From: CAYLSO01 sp964386525
GTDB taxonomy: Bacteria > Eisenbacteria > RBG-16-71-46 > DASYSL01
Assembly (NCBI GenBank): GCA_964386525.1
Contig: CAYLSO010000227.1
Coordinates: forward strand, 1 to 15,342
Length of the DNA: 15,342 nt
Direction of reading: 5' to 3'
Shown here: positions 1 to 6,848 of the stretch, piece after piece
Layout: each line of letters starts with the position of its first letter
Position numbering within the stretch: the first letter of the stretch is position 1
Made by a program: the position numbers and the translations under genes
Notes under the pieces: generated by a model
Database searches by the model: none
The model's input: only the letters and a program-made list of their open reading frames with translations
Told to the model about the DNA's origin: nothing

Positions 1-720
1 GAGCAGCCCGCCCTGCAGCAGGTACATGCGCGCGAAGCGGCCCAGCGGCCGCAGGCACATGTCGGGCGGCCCGGCCCGGCGCCCGCGTGCATACGCTTCG
101 AGGGCGCCGGCCACGCCGTAGCGCCACAGCTTGTCCTCACACTGCGCCCAGGTCCGGTACGGGTAGTGGAGCAACGGCGATGCCAGATCGCCGCACGGCC
201 CGTCGAGCTGCACGCGCTCGTGGACGCGCGGCGCGTCGAAACGCCCCCGCGCCCGCAGGAAGAGGCGCAGCACGCGGTCCCCGCCCCAACCGCAGCGGGT
301 GACGCGGCGGCCCAGGAAGTGATTCAGCCGCGGGATCCGGTAGCCCGCGGCGCCGCCCGGCGCCGCGGTAGCGCCGGCCGGCCCCGCGGCGCCAGCCAGC
401 GCCCCTTCGATCTCCAGCGCCAGCTCCGGAGTTACGCGTTCGTCGGCGTCCACGCACAGCGCCCACGGGTGTGACAGCCGCTCGAGCGCCCAGTTCTTCT
501 GCGGCCCGTAACCGTCGAAACGCCGGACCCAGACCGCCGCGCCCGCGGCCCGCGCCCGCTCGGCCGTGGCGTCGGCGCTCTCCGAGTCCACCACCGCCAC
601 CTCGGCGGCCCAGGCGACCGACGCCAGACACGCATCGATCTGGGCCGCTTCGTCCCGGGTGGGGATGAGCACCGAGACCGGCACGGAGCCGGGCGCCGGA
701 TAGGACCCCGCGGCCCTCAC
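1..720 (-). CDS. Family 2 glycosyltransferase, WaaE/KdtX-like LPS core sugar transferase (3' end cut by window)
   Basis: The 240 visible codons contain no stop, so the C-terminus lies beyond position 1. The N-terminal part is a GT-A fold: a VSVLIPTRDEA strand near residues 16-26, AEVAVVDSESADAT near 40-53, then GYGPQKNWAL and the metal-binding DADER motif (VDADERVTPEL). Later GYRIPRLNHFLG, GWGGDRVLRLF and HERVQL match the WaaE/KdtX branch, whose known members add a sugar to the lipopolysaccharide inner core at the cytoplasmic face of the inner membrane. The GTG start at 720-718 overlaps the TGA of the upstream GT9 gene as GTGA, which suggests translational coupling. An in-frame GTG twelve codons later is an alternative start. 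Family assignment is firm; the acceptor and sugar are inferred. Confidence 0.88.
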   Translation of the reverse strand, partial: MRAAGSYPAPGSVPVSVLIPTRDEAAQIDACLASVAWAAEVAVVDSESADATAERARAAGAAVWVRRFDGYGPQKNWALERLSHPWALCVDADERVTPELALEIEGALAGAAGPAGATAAPGGAAGYRIPRLNHFLGRRVTRCGWGGDRVLRLFLRARGRFDAPRVHERVQLDGPCGDLASPLLHYPYRTWAQCEDKLWRYGVAGALEAYARGRRAGPPDMCLRPLGRFARMYLLQGGLL

Positions 721-1736
721 GCGAGCATCTCCGCGGCTGCCGCGAACACGTCGGCGGGCGCGATCCGCGCCAGGCAGTGGTTGGCCGACAGCTCGCACGC
801 GGTGCGCTGGCAGGGCGCGCAGGCGATGGGATGGCGCAGCCAGCGGTGCCGGCCGCCGGGCGGCGTGGCGGTCCACGGGTCGGTCGGGCCGAACAGCGCC
901 AGCGTGCGCACGCCCGCGGCGATGGCGATGTGGCGCGCTCCGGAGTCCCCGGAGATCAGCAGGTCGAAACCGCGCAACCGCTCGGCCAGCTGCATCACGT
1001 CCCCCGGCGGCGCGATCTCGACGCCCGGCAGGTCCTCGGCTACGGCCTGGGCCAGAGCGCCCTCGCCGGGGCCCCAGAACACGGTCACCTGGGCTCTCCG
1101 CTCGACGGCGAGCCGCCGCGCGACCTCGCGGTACGAGGCTCCGCTCCAGCCCTTGGCCCGCCACGTCGCTCCCGGGGCGATCGCCACGCGCCGCGTTGCG
1201 TCCGCGGCCCGCAGCGGCCCCCCCGCGCCAGCCGCCCGCGCCAGCCGCGGCTCGACCGCCTCGCCGCCGCCGTCACCGCCATCCCCGAGCGCTCCCCGCA
1301 CGAGATCCTCCAGCGCCGCCGCGACGTAGCGCGGGCGACCGCCGGGACCGGCAGCTCCGCCGCTGCGCGCCACGCGCGTCGTGTACGCCCAACGGCGGCC
1401 CCGCAGGTCGAGGCCGGCGCGGCGCGGGGCGCCGGTCAGCCGGCAGAGCAACGCGGTCTGGGGCGTGCAGTGCAGGTCCACCACGAGATCGTAGCGCTCC
1501 CGCGCCAGATCGCGCGCCAGGCGCCAGAGAGCTGCCGCCCGCGCCAGGCTCGGTCCGGCCCCCCGCTCGGGGAAAGCCAGCACCCGGTCCACCGCCGCCC
1601 AGGCCTGCGCCACCGCGACCAGCGGCGAATCGACGAGCAGATCGATGCGCGCCCCCGTCAGTCCCCGGCGCAGCCGGGCCAGCGCCGGCAGCGACAGCAC
1701 GAGATCCCCGAGGGCCCGGCGGCGCACCACGAGCAC
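717..1736 (-). CDS. Family 9 glycosyltransferase (ADP-heptose:LPS heptosyltransferase family)
   Basis: The frame encodes about 339 residues, normal for GT9. The N-terminus reads VLVVRRRALGDLVLSLPAL, the typical first strand and glycine turn. The C-terminal Rossmann half has APGATWRAKGWS (usual PGA-W--KRW), then ISGDSGARHIAIAAGV and LALFGPTDPW, the nucleotide-sugar binding region. In most relatives the middle segment reads D-G-MH, so the GARH variant is slightly unusual. A cysteine cluster CAPCQRTACELSANHC follows, as in many WaaF-like members. Known members transfer heptose to the LPS inner core. I chose GTG at 1736 because GGAGG lies 8 nt upstream; GTG at 1745 and at 1787 are also in frame. 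The gene follows dxr after about 59 nt and overlaps the GT2 gene by 4 nt. Sugar specificity is not proven. Confidence 0.88.
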   Translation of the reverse strand: MLVVRRRALGDLVLSLPALARLRRGLTGARIDLLVDSPLVAVAQAWAAVDRVLAFPERGAGPSLARAAALWRLARDLARERYDLVVDLHCTPQTALLCRLTGAPRRAGLDLRGRRWAYTTRVARSGGAAGPGGRPRYVAAALEDLVRGALGDGGDGGGEAVEPRLARAAGAGGPLRAADATRRVAIAPGATWRAKGWSGASYREVARRLAVERRAQVTVFWGPGEGALAQAVAEDLPGVEIAPPGDVMQLAERLRGFDLLISGDSGARHIAIAAGVRTLALFGPTDPWTATPPGGRHRWLRHPIACAPCQRTACELSANHCLARIAPADVFAAAAEMLA

Positions 1737-1795
1737 GCGGCGCACCTCCGCGCCCGCCGGCGGGCACGTCGTCGCGCCGGAGCGCACCCCCGCGC

Positions 1796-2950
1796 TCAAC
1801 GCCGCTCCGCTCGCCGCCGAGTCTCGCGGCGCGCCCACGCGTCGGCCGCCTCGATCGCCTCGAGGGAATCGGCGGCCCCCGAGGGGTGCGCGTCGAGCGC
1901 GGCGCTCAGCAGGTCGGGCAGCTCCCCGAGCGAGATGCGCCCGGCGTGGAACAGCTCCACCGCCACCTCGTCGGCGGCGTTGAGCACCGTCGGCGCCAGG
2001 CCGCCGGCCGCCGCCGCCCGCTGCGCCAGCGCGAAGCACGGGAAGCGCTCGGTCGTGACCCCCTCGAACTCGAGCACGCCGATCGCCGCCAGATCGAGGC
2101 GCGGGATGGGCGCCGCCAGGCGGTCCGGCCAGGCCAGCGCCATCTGGATGGGCAGCCGCATGTCCGGCACGGCCAGCTGCGCCGTCACCGAGCCGTCGCG
2201 CCACTCCACGAGCGCATGCACCGCCGCCTGCGGATGCACCAGCACGGCGATGCGCTCCAGCTCCACGCCGAAGAGCCACCGCGCCTCGATCACCTCCAGG
2301 CCTTTGTTGAGCAGCGTGGCCGAGTCGGTGGTGATGCGCGCGCCCATGCGCCACACGGGATGCGCCAGCACCTCCGCGGGAGTGGCGCGCCGCCAATCGG
2401 GGTGGCGGCGCAGCGGCCCCCCCGACGCGGTGAGCACGAGGCGGTCCACGTCGTCCACGCTGCCGCCCGCCAGGCACTGGAAGAGTCCCGCGTGCTCGCT
2501 GTCGACGGGCAGGATCTCCGCCCCCGCAGCCCGCGCCGCGGCGGTGACCAGCTCCCCGCCCAGCACCAGGCTCTCCTTGTTGGCGAGCGCCAGGCGCGCC
2601 CCGCGCCGCACCGTGGCGAGCGACGGGCGCAGGCCGGCCGCGCCGACCACCGCGTTGAGCACGACGTCGCCCGCGGCGGCGGCCTCCACCAAGGCGTCGA
2701 GGCCGCTACGGATCTCCGGCTGGCGGATCGGCGCGCCGCCGCGCAGCCGCTCCGCCAGATCCCGCGCCGTGGCCGCGTCCCCCACCGCCACCAGCCCCGG
2801 CGCAAACTCGCGCACCTGTTCCGCCAGGCGCGCGGCGTTGTGCCGCGCCGCCAGCGCCGCCACGCGCCAACGCCCCGGATGCCGGCGCACCACGTCGAGC
2901 GTGCTCTGCCCGATGCTGCCGGTGGATCCCAGGATCGCCAGGTCGCGCAC
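1796..2950 (-). CDS. dxr: 1-deoxy-D-xylulose 5-phosphate reductoisomerase
   Basis: The 384-residue protein is slightly shorter than E. coli Dxr. It converts DXP to 2-C-methyl-D-erythritol 4-phosphate with NADPH, the committed step of the MEP isoprenoid pathway in the cytoplasm. Visible motifs are the NADPH loop GSTGSIG (8-14), ANKESLVLGGEL (123-134), LPVDSEHAGLF (147-157) with metal ligands D150 and E152, LTASGGPLR (173-181), DSATLLNKGLEVIEA (209-223) with catalytic E219, HPQAAVHALV (239-248) and VLNAADEVAVELF (322-334). The GTG start at 2950-2948 begins one nucleotide after the TAG of cdsA. The supply of isoprenoid units connects directly to uppS two genes upstream. The usual downstream partner, rseP, is not present. 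Confidence 0.97.
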   Translation of the reverse strand: MRDLAILGSTGSIGQSTLDVVRRHPGRWRVAALAARHNAARLAEQVREFAPGLVAVGDAATARDLAERLRGGAPIRQPEIRSGLDALVEAAAAGDVVLNAVVGAAGLRPSLATVRRGARLALANKESLVLGGELVTAAARAAGAEILPVDSEHAGLFQCLAGGSVDDVDRLVLTASGGPLRRHPDWRRATPAEVLAHPVWRMGARITTDSATLLNKGLEVIEARWLFGVELERIAVLVHPQAAVHALVEWRDGSVTAQLAVPDMRLPIQMALAWPDRLAAPIPRLDLAAIGVLEFEGVTTERFPCFALAQRAAAAGGLAPTVLNAADEVAVELFHAGRISLGELPDLLSAALDAHPSGAADSLEAIEAADAWARRETRRRAERR

Positions 2951-2951
2951 G

Positions 2952-3851
2952 CTACGGCGCCCCGTAGACCGCGAGCTTCAGGTAGTAGAAGACCAGGGGG
3001 GCGGTGAAGAGGAGCGAGTCGAAGCGATCGAGCACCCCGCCGTGGCCGGGGATGACCTCCCCGGAGTTCTTGGCGCGGCTGCTGCGCTTCAGCAGGGACT
3101 CCGCCAGGTCGCCGACCTGCCCGAAGACCCCGATCGCCGTTCCGAGGACGAGCGCGTCGGCCAGTGAGAGGAAGGGCACGAACCAGGCGCGGGCCCCGAG
3201 CACGGCCGCCACCGCTGCCGCCAGCCCGGCGAGCGACCCCTCGACCGACTTCTTGGGGCTCACCGCGGGCAGCAACCGCCGCCGCCCGAACGCCATGCCG
3301 ACCGCGTACGCCGCCGTGTCGCACGCCCAGGTGGGCACCAGCGCCAGGAAGACCAGCGACGCCCCGTCGCCGTACGGCAGCCCCAGCTCGGTCGGCAGCT
3401 CGCGCAGGTAGAGCAGGTGCGCGGAGAGCCAGCCGACGTAGAGCACGCCGAACAGCGTGACGCTCATCGGGCCCACGCCCTGGGCCCGGGGCCGCAGGAG
3501 CTCGAGGGCCATCACGCCGAGGAGGAACGCCGTCAGGAAGAGGTTGGCGTGCGTCGGCAGCCCGGCGTACACGAACCACGCCACCGCCACCCCCGACCCG
3601 AGGCCGAGCGCGCGATACGGGCGCAGGCCCTGCGCCGCCATCAGACCGAAGAACTCCCACAGCCCCAGGACGATCAGCAGCGCGACGAATGCGAAGAAGA
3701 AGAGGCCGCCGCGCCGCACCAGGAGGTAAAGGATCGGCAGGAAGACGACGGCGCTGCCAATGCGCCACGGCAGCGAGCCGTCGCCGCCCAGGCTGCGGCG
3801 CCCCGCCCCGGCGGGCGCCGCGGCTCCCCCCCGCTCAGCCGTGGCGCCCAA
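2952..3851 (-). CDS. cdsA: Phosphatidate cytidylyltransferase (CDP-diacylglycerol synthase)
   Basis: This is a 299-residue polytopic membrane protein with roughly seven to eight hydrophobic segments. It makes CDP-diacylglycerol from phosphatidate and CTP, the precursor of all phospholipids. The C-terminal family signature is complete at about 252-279: SLLKRSSRAKNSG followed by EVIPGHGGVLDRFDS. One signature position is changed: the usual Lys-Asp is Lys261-Asn262. GQVGDLAESLLK precedes it. I chose the TTG at 3851-3849 because GGGAG sits 7 nt upstream and no ATG or GTG precedes the first membrane segment. This start overlaps the end of uppS by 17 nt. The first 28 residues are Gly/Ala/Arg-rich and probably cytoplasmic. 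Identity is certain; the start is moderately certain. Confidence 0.95.
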   Translation of the reverse strand: MGATAERGGAAAPAGAGRRSLGGDGSLPWRIGSAVVFLPILYLLVRRGGLFFFAFVALLIVLGLWEFFGLMAAQGLRPYRALGLGSGVAVAWFVYAGLPTHANLFLTAFLLGVMALELLRPRAQGVGPMSVTLFGVLYVGWLSAHLLYLRELPTELGLPYGDGASLVFLALVPTWACDTAAYAVGMAFGRRRLLPAVSPKKSVEGSLAGLAAAVAAVLGARAWFVPFLSLADALVLGTAIGVFGQVGDLAESLLKRSSRAKNSGEVIPGHGGVLDRFDSLLFTAPLVFYYLKLAVYGAP

Positions 3852-4584
3852 AGCGCCGCTCCCGCCCCTGGAAATCCTCCACCGCCTGGAAGAAGTGCCG
3901 ACGGCGGAAGTCGGGCCACAAGAGGGCGGTGACCCACAGCTCCGTGTACGCCACCTGCCAGAGCAGGAAGTTCGAGAGCCGCATCTCGCCGCTGGTGCGG
4001 ATCAGGAGGTCCGGGTCGGGCAGTCCCGCGGTGTAGAGGTGACGCTCGATGAGCTTCTCGTCCACCGCCGCGGCCCCGGGCCGGCGCGCCTCGGCCACCA
4101 CGCCGCGCACCGCGTCCACCAGCTCGGCGCGGCCGCTGTACGACAGCGCCAGCACCAGCCGCAGGCGGCGGTTGCCCGCCAGTCGCTCCACCGCCTCGTC
4201 CAGCACCTCCCGCACCTCGGGCGCCAGGTCCTGGAGGCGGCCGATGATCTGCAGCCGCACGCCGTTCTGGTCCAGCTCCTCGACCTCCTCGCGCAGCGTC
4301 CGCACCAGGAAGCGCATGAGGCCCTGCACCTCGCGGCGCGGCCGGGCCCAGTTCTCCGTGGAGAAGGTGTACAGGGTGAGGATCTCGACGCCGAGGTCGA
4401 GGGCGCCGCGGATCGCCTCGCGCACCGCCTTGCGCCCCGCCCGGTGGCCCCACAGGCGCGGCACCCCGCGGCGCGCCGCCCAGCGGCCGTTGCCGTCCAT
4501 GATGATGGCCACGTGGCGGGGGATGGGGCCCCGCGAGGTGAGCCGCTCGGGGGTCAGGCTGCGCACGGATCTGGCGGGAGGCAT
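3835..4584 (-). CDS. uppS: Isoprenyl transferase / undecaprenyl diphosphate synthase
   Basis: The 249-residue cis-prenyltransferase condenses isopentenyl diphosphate units onto farnesyl diphosphate to make the undecaprenyl carrier used for peptidoglycan and O-antigen. Motifs are HVAIIMDGNGRWA with the catalytic Asp (about 24-36), GHRAG, TLYTFSTENW (about 70-79), LALSYSGRAE and the C-terminal RTSGEMRLSNFLLWQVAYTE. Product chain length cannot be read from sequence. ATG at 4584-4582 is the clearest start, although the leader carries only a weak GGGGCGG-type site. Upstream lies the 273-bp repeat element that separates it from frr; downstream it overlaps cdsA. Confidence 0.96.
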   Translation of the reverse strand: MPPARSVRSLTPERLTSRGPIPRHVAIIMDGNGRWAARRGVPRLWGHRAGRKAVREAIRGALDLGVEILTLYTFSTENWARPRREVQGLMRFLVRTLREEVEELDQNGVRLQIIGRLQDLAPEVREVLDEAVERLAGNRRLRLVLALSYSGRAELVDAVRGVVAEARRPGAAAVDEKLIERHLYTAGLPDPDLLIRTSGEMRLSNFLLWQVAYTELWVTALLWPDFRRRHFFQAVEDFQGRERRFGRHG

Positions 4585-4603
4585 CGACGAGCCGCCCCGG
4601 GGC

Positions 4604-4629
4604 CTAGGCTCCGTCCGAGAACGCCGCGC
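4604..4629 (+). repeat. Left arm of 26-bp inverted repeat (with CTAG)
   Basis: The arm begins CTAGGCTCCGTC. It matches the complement of 4859-4884 at 23 of 26 positions, and the first 12 are identical. Similarity stops abruptly at the inner end. Confidence 0.85.
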
Positions 4630-4880
4630 GAACCGCGCCCGGCCAGGGAGCGAGCCGCTCCAGGAGCGGCGAGGAGACCAGCCCCTCGACGGGCTGCCGA
4701 CGACGAGCGACGCCGAGCGGCGACGCTAGCCGGCCCGGCCCTGCGGGTTGCCGGCGGCGGTGGGTCATCTGTGGCGTCGCTCCTCCTCGGCGGATCGCAG
4801 CGGATCCGCCGTCGTCGTCGCTCCTGGCATCTGGCCCACCGGCGCCGGCAACGCGGCGGCGCGGCGTCTTCAGACGGAGC
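4608..4880. mobile_element. MITE-like element with terminal inverted repeats, flanked by CTAG
   Basis: This 273-bp stretch carries no credible gene. Its ends are inverted repeats that match at 19 of 22 positions, starting GCTCCGTC on both sides (4608-4629 and the complement of 4859-4880). Both ends are bordered by CTAG (4604-4607 and 4881-4884), which fits a 4-bp target duplication. CTAG fits the YTAR target known for the IS5 subgroup, but I cannot name a parent element. The right CTAG contains the frr stop codon. Internal symmetry includes GAGCGACGCC at 4705-4714 against its complement at 4773-4782, a GCCGCTCC/GGAGCGGC hairpin near 4655-4671 and the palindrome GCGGATCCGC near 4800. Without it, frr and uppS would be 19 nt apart. 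The alternative is a structured intergenic RNA. Confidence 0.55.
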
Positions 4881-4884
4881 CTAG
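4859..4884 (-). repeat. Right arm of 26-bp inverted repeat (with CTAG)
   Basis: The arm ends GACGGAGCCTAG on the plus strand, the exact complement of the left end. The frr stop codon (4883-4881) lies inside its CTAG. Confidence 0.85.
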
Positions 4885-5441
4885 ACCTCCATGACCTCGG
4901 CGGTCTTCTTCTTCAGCATCTCGTCGAGGCGCTCGATCATGCGGTCGGTGAGGGTCTGCATCTCCTTCTCGGCCTTCTTCTCGTCGTCCTCGGAGAGCTC
5001 GCCGTCCTTCTTGCGCTTCTTGAGGTGCTCCATGGCGTCGCGCCGGATCTGGCGCACCGCCACCCGCCCTTCCTCGGTGAGCTTGCCGCACAGCTTCACC
5101 AGGTCCTTGCGCCGTTCCTCGGTGAGGGCCGGGATGGGCACCCGGATGACGCTGCCGTCGTCCACCGGGTTCAAGCCCAGCTCGCTCGCCTGGATGCCCT
5201 TGGCGACCTCCTTGACGAGGGTGCGGTCGTACGGCTGCACGACCAGCAGGCGCGGTTCGGGGGCGCTCACCAGCGCGATCTGGTTGAGCAGCGAGTGCGA
5301 CCCGTAGCAGGCGACGCGCACCGTGTCGAGCAGCGCCGGCGTGGCCTTGCTGGTGCGGATCGAGGCGAGCTCGTGCTGGGCGTGCACGAGGGTGTGCTTC
5401 ATGCGCTCATCGGCTTCCGCGAGAACCTTGTCCTTAGACAT
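4881..5441 (-). CDS. frr: Ribosome recycling factor
   Basis: At 186 residues this is almost exactly the E. coli length. RRF acts with EF-G to split the post-termination ribosome. Visible landmarks are the N-terminal helix with MKHTLVHAQHELASIRTSKATPALLD (about 14-39; the usual RTGRA is RTSKA here), the middle domain with LLVVQPYDRTLVKEV and LGLNPVDDGSVIRVPIPALTEERRKDLVK, and the long C-terminal helix rich in Lys/Glu. ATG at 5441 follows a GGGAG site. It overlaps the end of pyrH by 8 nt, so the two are probably coupled. Its TAG stop lies in the CTAG bordering the inverted-repeat element. Confidence 0.97.
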   Translation of the reverse strand: MSKDKVLAEADERMKHTLVHAQHELASIRTSKATPALLDTVRVACYGSHSLLNQIALVSAPEPRLLVVQPYDRTLVKEVAKGIQASELGLNPVDDGSVIRVPIPALTEERRKDLVKLCGKLTEEGRVAVRQIRRDAMEHLKKRKKDGELSEDDEKKAEKEMQTLTDRMIERLDEMLKKKTAEVMEV

Positions 5442-6159
5442 CGGCCGTCTCTCCCACGCGCGTGCCCACCGCCTCCCCCAGCACCACCCGCCGGAGGTTT
5501 CCGGGCACGCCGATGTTGAACACGACCACCGGCAGGCGATTGTCCATGCACAGCGAGATGGCGGTCGCGTCCATGACCTTGAGGCCCCGTTGCAGGACGT
5601 CCAGATAGGCGATGCTCTCGAAGCGCGTCGCCGACCGGTCCTGGAGCGGATCCCGGTCGTAGACGCCGTCCACCCGAGTGCCCTTGAGGATGACCTCGGC
5701 TCCCATCTCCACGGCGCGCAGCGCCGCCGCCGTGTCGGTGGTGAAGTAGGGGTTGCCGGTGCCGGCCGCGAAGAGCACGATGCGGCCCTTCTCCAGGTGG
5801 CGCAGGGCCCGGCGCCGGATGTAGGGCTCGGCCACGCGGTGCATGTCGATGGCGGTGAGCACCCGGGTCGGCACGCCGCGGCGTTCGACGGCGTTCTGCA
5901 GGGCGAGCGAGTTGATCACCGTCGCCAGCATGCCCATGTGATCGGCGGCGACGCGATCCATGCCGCGCGCCGCCGCCTCCATGCCGCGGAAGATGTTGCC
6001 GCCGCCCAAGCAGAGTCCCATCTGCACCCCGAGGCCGTGCACCTCGACGACCTCGTCGGCCAGCGATCCCATCATGCCTTCGTCGAGGCCGAAGCCACCC
6101 GGCCCGCCCAGGATCTCGCCGGACAACTTGAGGAGGATGCGACGGTACCGAGGGTTCAC
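5434..6159 (-). CDS. pyrH: UMP kinase
   Basis: The 241-residue amino-acid-kinase-fold enzyme phosphorylates UMP to UDP with ATP. It is the bacterial hexameric type. Motifs are RRILLKLSGEIL (about 6-17) for the phosphate loop, LGGGNIFRG (about 51-59), DHMGMLATVINSLALQ, GTGNPYFTTDTAAALRA (about 133-149), LKGTRVDGVYDRDP and MDATAISLCMDN. GTG at 6159-6157 is chosen because it follows GGAGGGAG at good spacing. tsf lies 31 nt upstream and frr overlaps by 8 nt. The tsf-pyrH-frr order is widely conserved in bacteria. Confidence 0.97.
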   Translation of the reverse strand: MNPRYRRILLKLSGEILGGPGGFGLDEGMMGSLADEVVEVHGLGVQMGLCLGGGNIFRGMEAAARGMDRVAADHMGMLATVINSLALQNAVERRGVPTRVLTAIDMHRVAEPYIRRRALRHLEKGRIVLFAAGTGNPYFTTDTAAALRAVEMGAEVILKGTRVDGVYDRDPLQDRSATRFESIAYLDVLQRGLKVMDATAISLCMDNRLPVVVFNIGVPGNLRRVVLGEAVGTRVGETADV

Positions 6160-6190
6160 GGCTCCCTCCGTCGGGACCGCCCGCGGGCGG

Positions 6191-6787
6191 CTACTGTCCC
6201 AGGTGGAAGAGGGCGAAGCGGCGGACCACGATGTTCTCGCCCAGCTTGGTGATCGCTTCCTTGACCACCGTCTCTACCGACTTCTTGTCGTCGCGCACGT
6301 ACGGCTGCTCGAGCAGGACGACGCCCGCGAAGTACTTGTCCACCTTGCCCTGCACGATGCGCTCGATCAGGGGGGCCGGCTTGCCCTCGTTCTTGAGCTG
6401 CTCGACATAGATGCCCCGCTCGTGATCCACCGTCTCCGCCGGGATCTCCTCGCGCCGCACGGCCAGCGGCTTCATGGCCGCGACGTGCATGGCGAGGTTG
6501 CGCACGAGCGTCTGGAACTCGTCGGTGCGCGCCACGAAGTCGGTCTCGCAGTTCACCTCGAGGAGCACGCCCACCCGACTGCCCGGGTGGATGTAGGCCT
6601 CCACCAGACCCTCTGTCGCCTTCCGGCTGGCCTTCTTCTCAGCCCCGGCCACCCCCTGCTTGCGCAGGAACTCGATGGCCTTGTCGACATCGCCCGCGGT
6701 CTCCGCCAGGGCCTTCTTGCACTCCATCATGCCGACGCCCGTCCGCTCCCGCAGTTCCTTCACCAATTCCGCCGTGATCTGTGCCAA
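6191..6787 (-). CDS. tsf: Elongation factor Ts, short form
   Basis: EF-Ts is the guanine-nucleotide exchange factor for EF-Tu. The UBA-like N-terminus reads ITAELVKELRERTGVGMMECKKAL (residues 4-27), followed by AIEFLRKQG, the core NCETDFVARTDEF (about 79-91) and a C-terminal LLEQPYVRDDKKSVETVVKE. At 198 residues it is the short form that lacks one core subdomain compared with the roughly 280-residue E. coli protein, as in Thermus and several other lineages. The start is TTG at 6787-6785, supported by a GGGAGGGG site just upstream and exact agreement with the family N-terminus. It follows rpsB after 61 nt containing a strong GC hairpin. Confidence 0.96.
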   Translation of the reverse strand: MAQITAELVKELRERTGVGMMECKKALAETAGDVDKAIEFLRKQGVAGAEKKASRKATEGLVEAYIHPGSRVGVLLEVNCETDFVARTDEFQTLVRNLAMHVAAMKPLAVRREEIPAETVDHERGIYVEQLKNEGKPAPLIERIVQGKVDKYFAGVVLLEQPYVRDDKKSVETVVKEAITKLGENIVVRRFALFHLGQ

Positions 6788-6803
6788 TGGTCCCCTCCCG
6801 ATG

Positions 6804-6826
6804 GCCGGCGGCGGCGCGCCGCCGGC
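6804..6826 (-). other. GC-only hairpin in the rpsB-tsf gap
   Basis: A perfect 9-bp stem (GCCGGCGGC pairing with GCCGCCGGC) encloses a 5-nt loop. No T-run follows it on the minus strand, so it is not a standard intrinsic terminator. It lies about 16 nt before the tsf start and could tune readthrough or mRNA processing between rpsB and tsf. Confidence 0.5.
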
Positions 6827-6848
6827 GAACCCTCACTGCCGCGCCGCC

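Noticed and set aside
1737..2477. Longer GT9 frame reaching into dxr
   Set aside because: The conserved GT9 start (VLVVRRRALGD) and a good ribosome site lie at 1736; the extension is out-of-frame dxr sequence.
777..3167. A 796-codon open frame on the plus strand opposite the GT9, dxr and cdsA genes
   Set aside because: The product is Arg/Ala/Pro-rich with no family motif, and the opposite strand encodes three clear enzymes. Long antisense frames are expected at this GC content.
3760..4884. A 374-codon plus-strand frame across uppS and the inverted-repeat element
   Set aside because: Low-complexity product, antisense to uppS, no ribosome site or homology; the element is better explained as non-coding.
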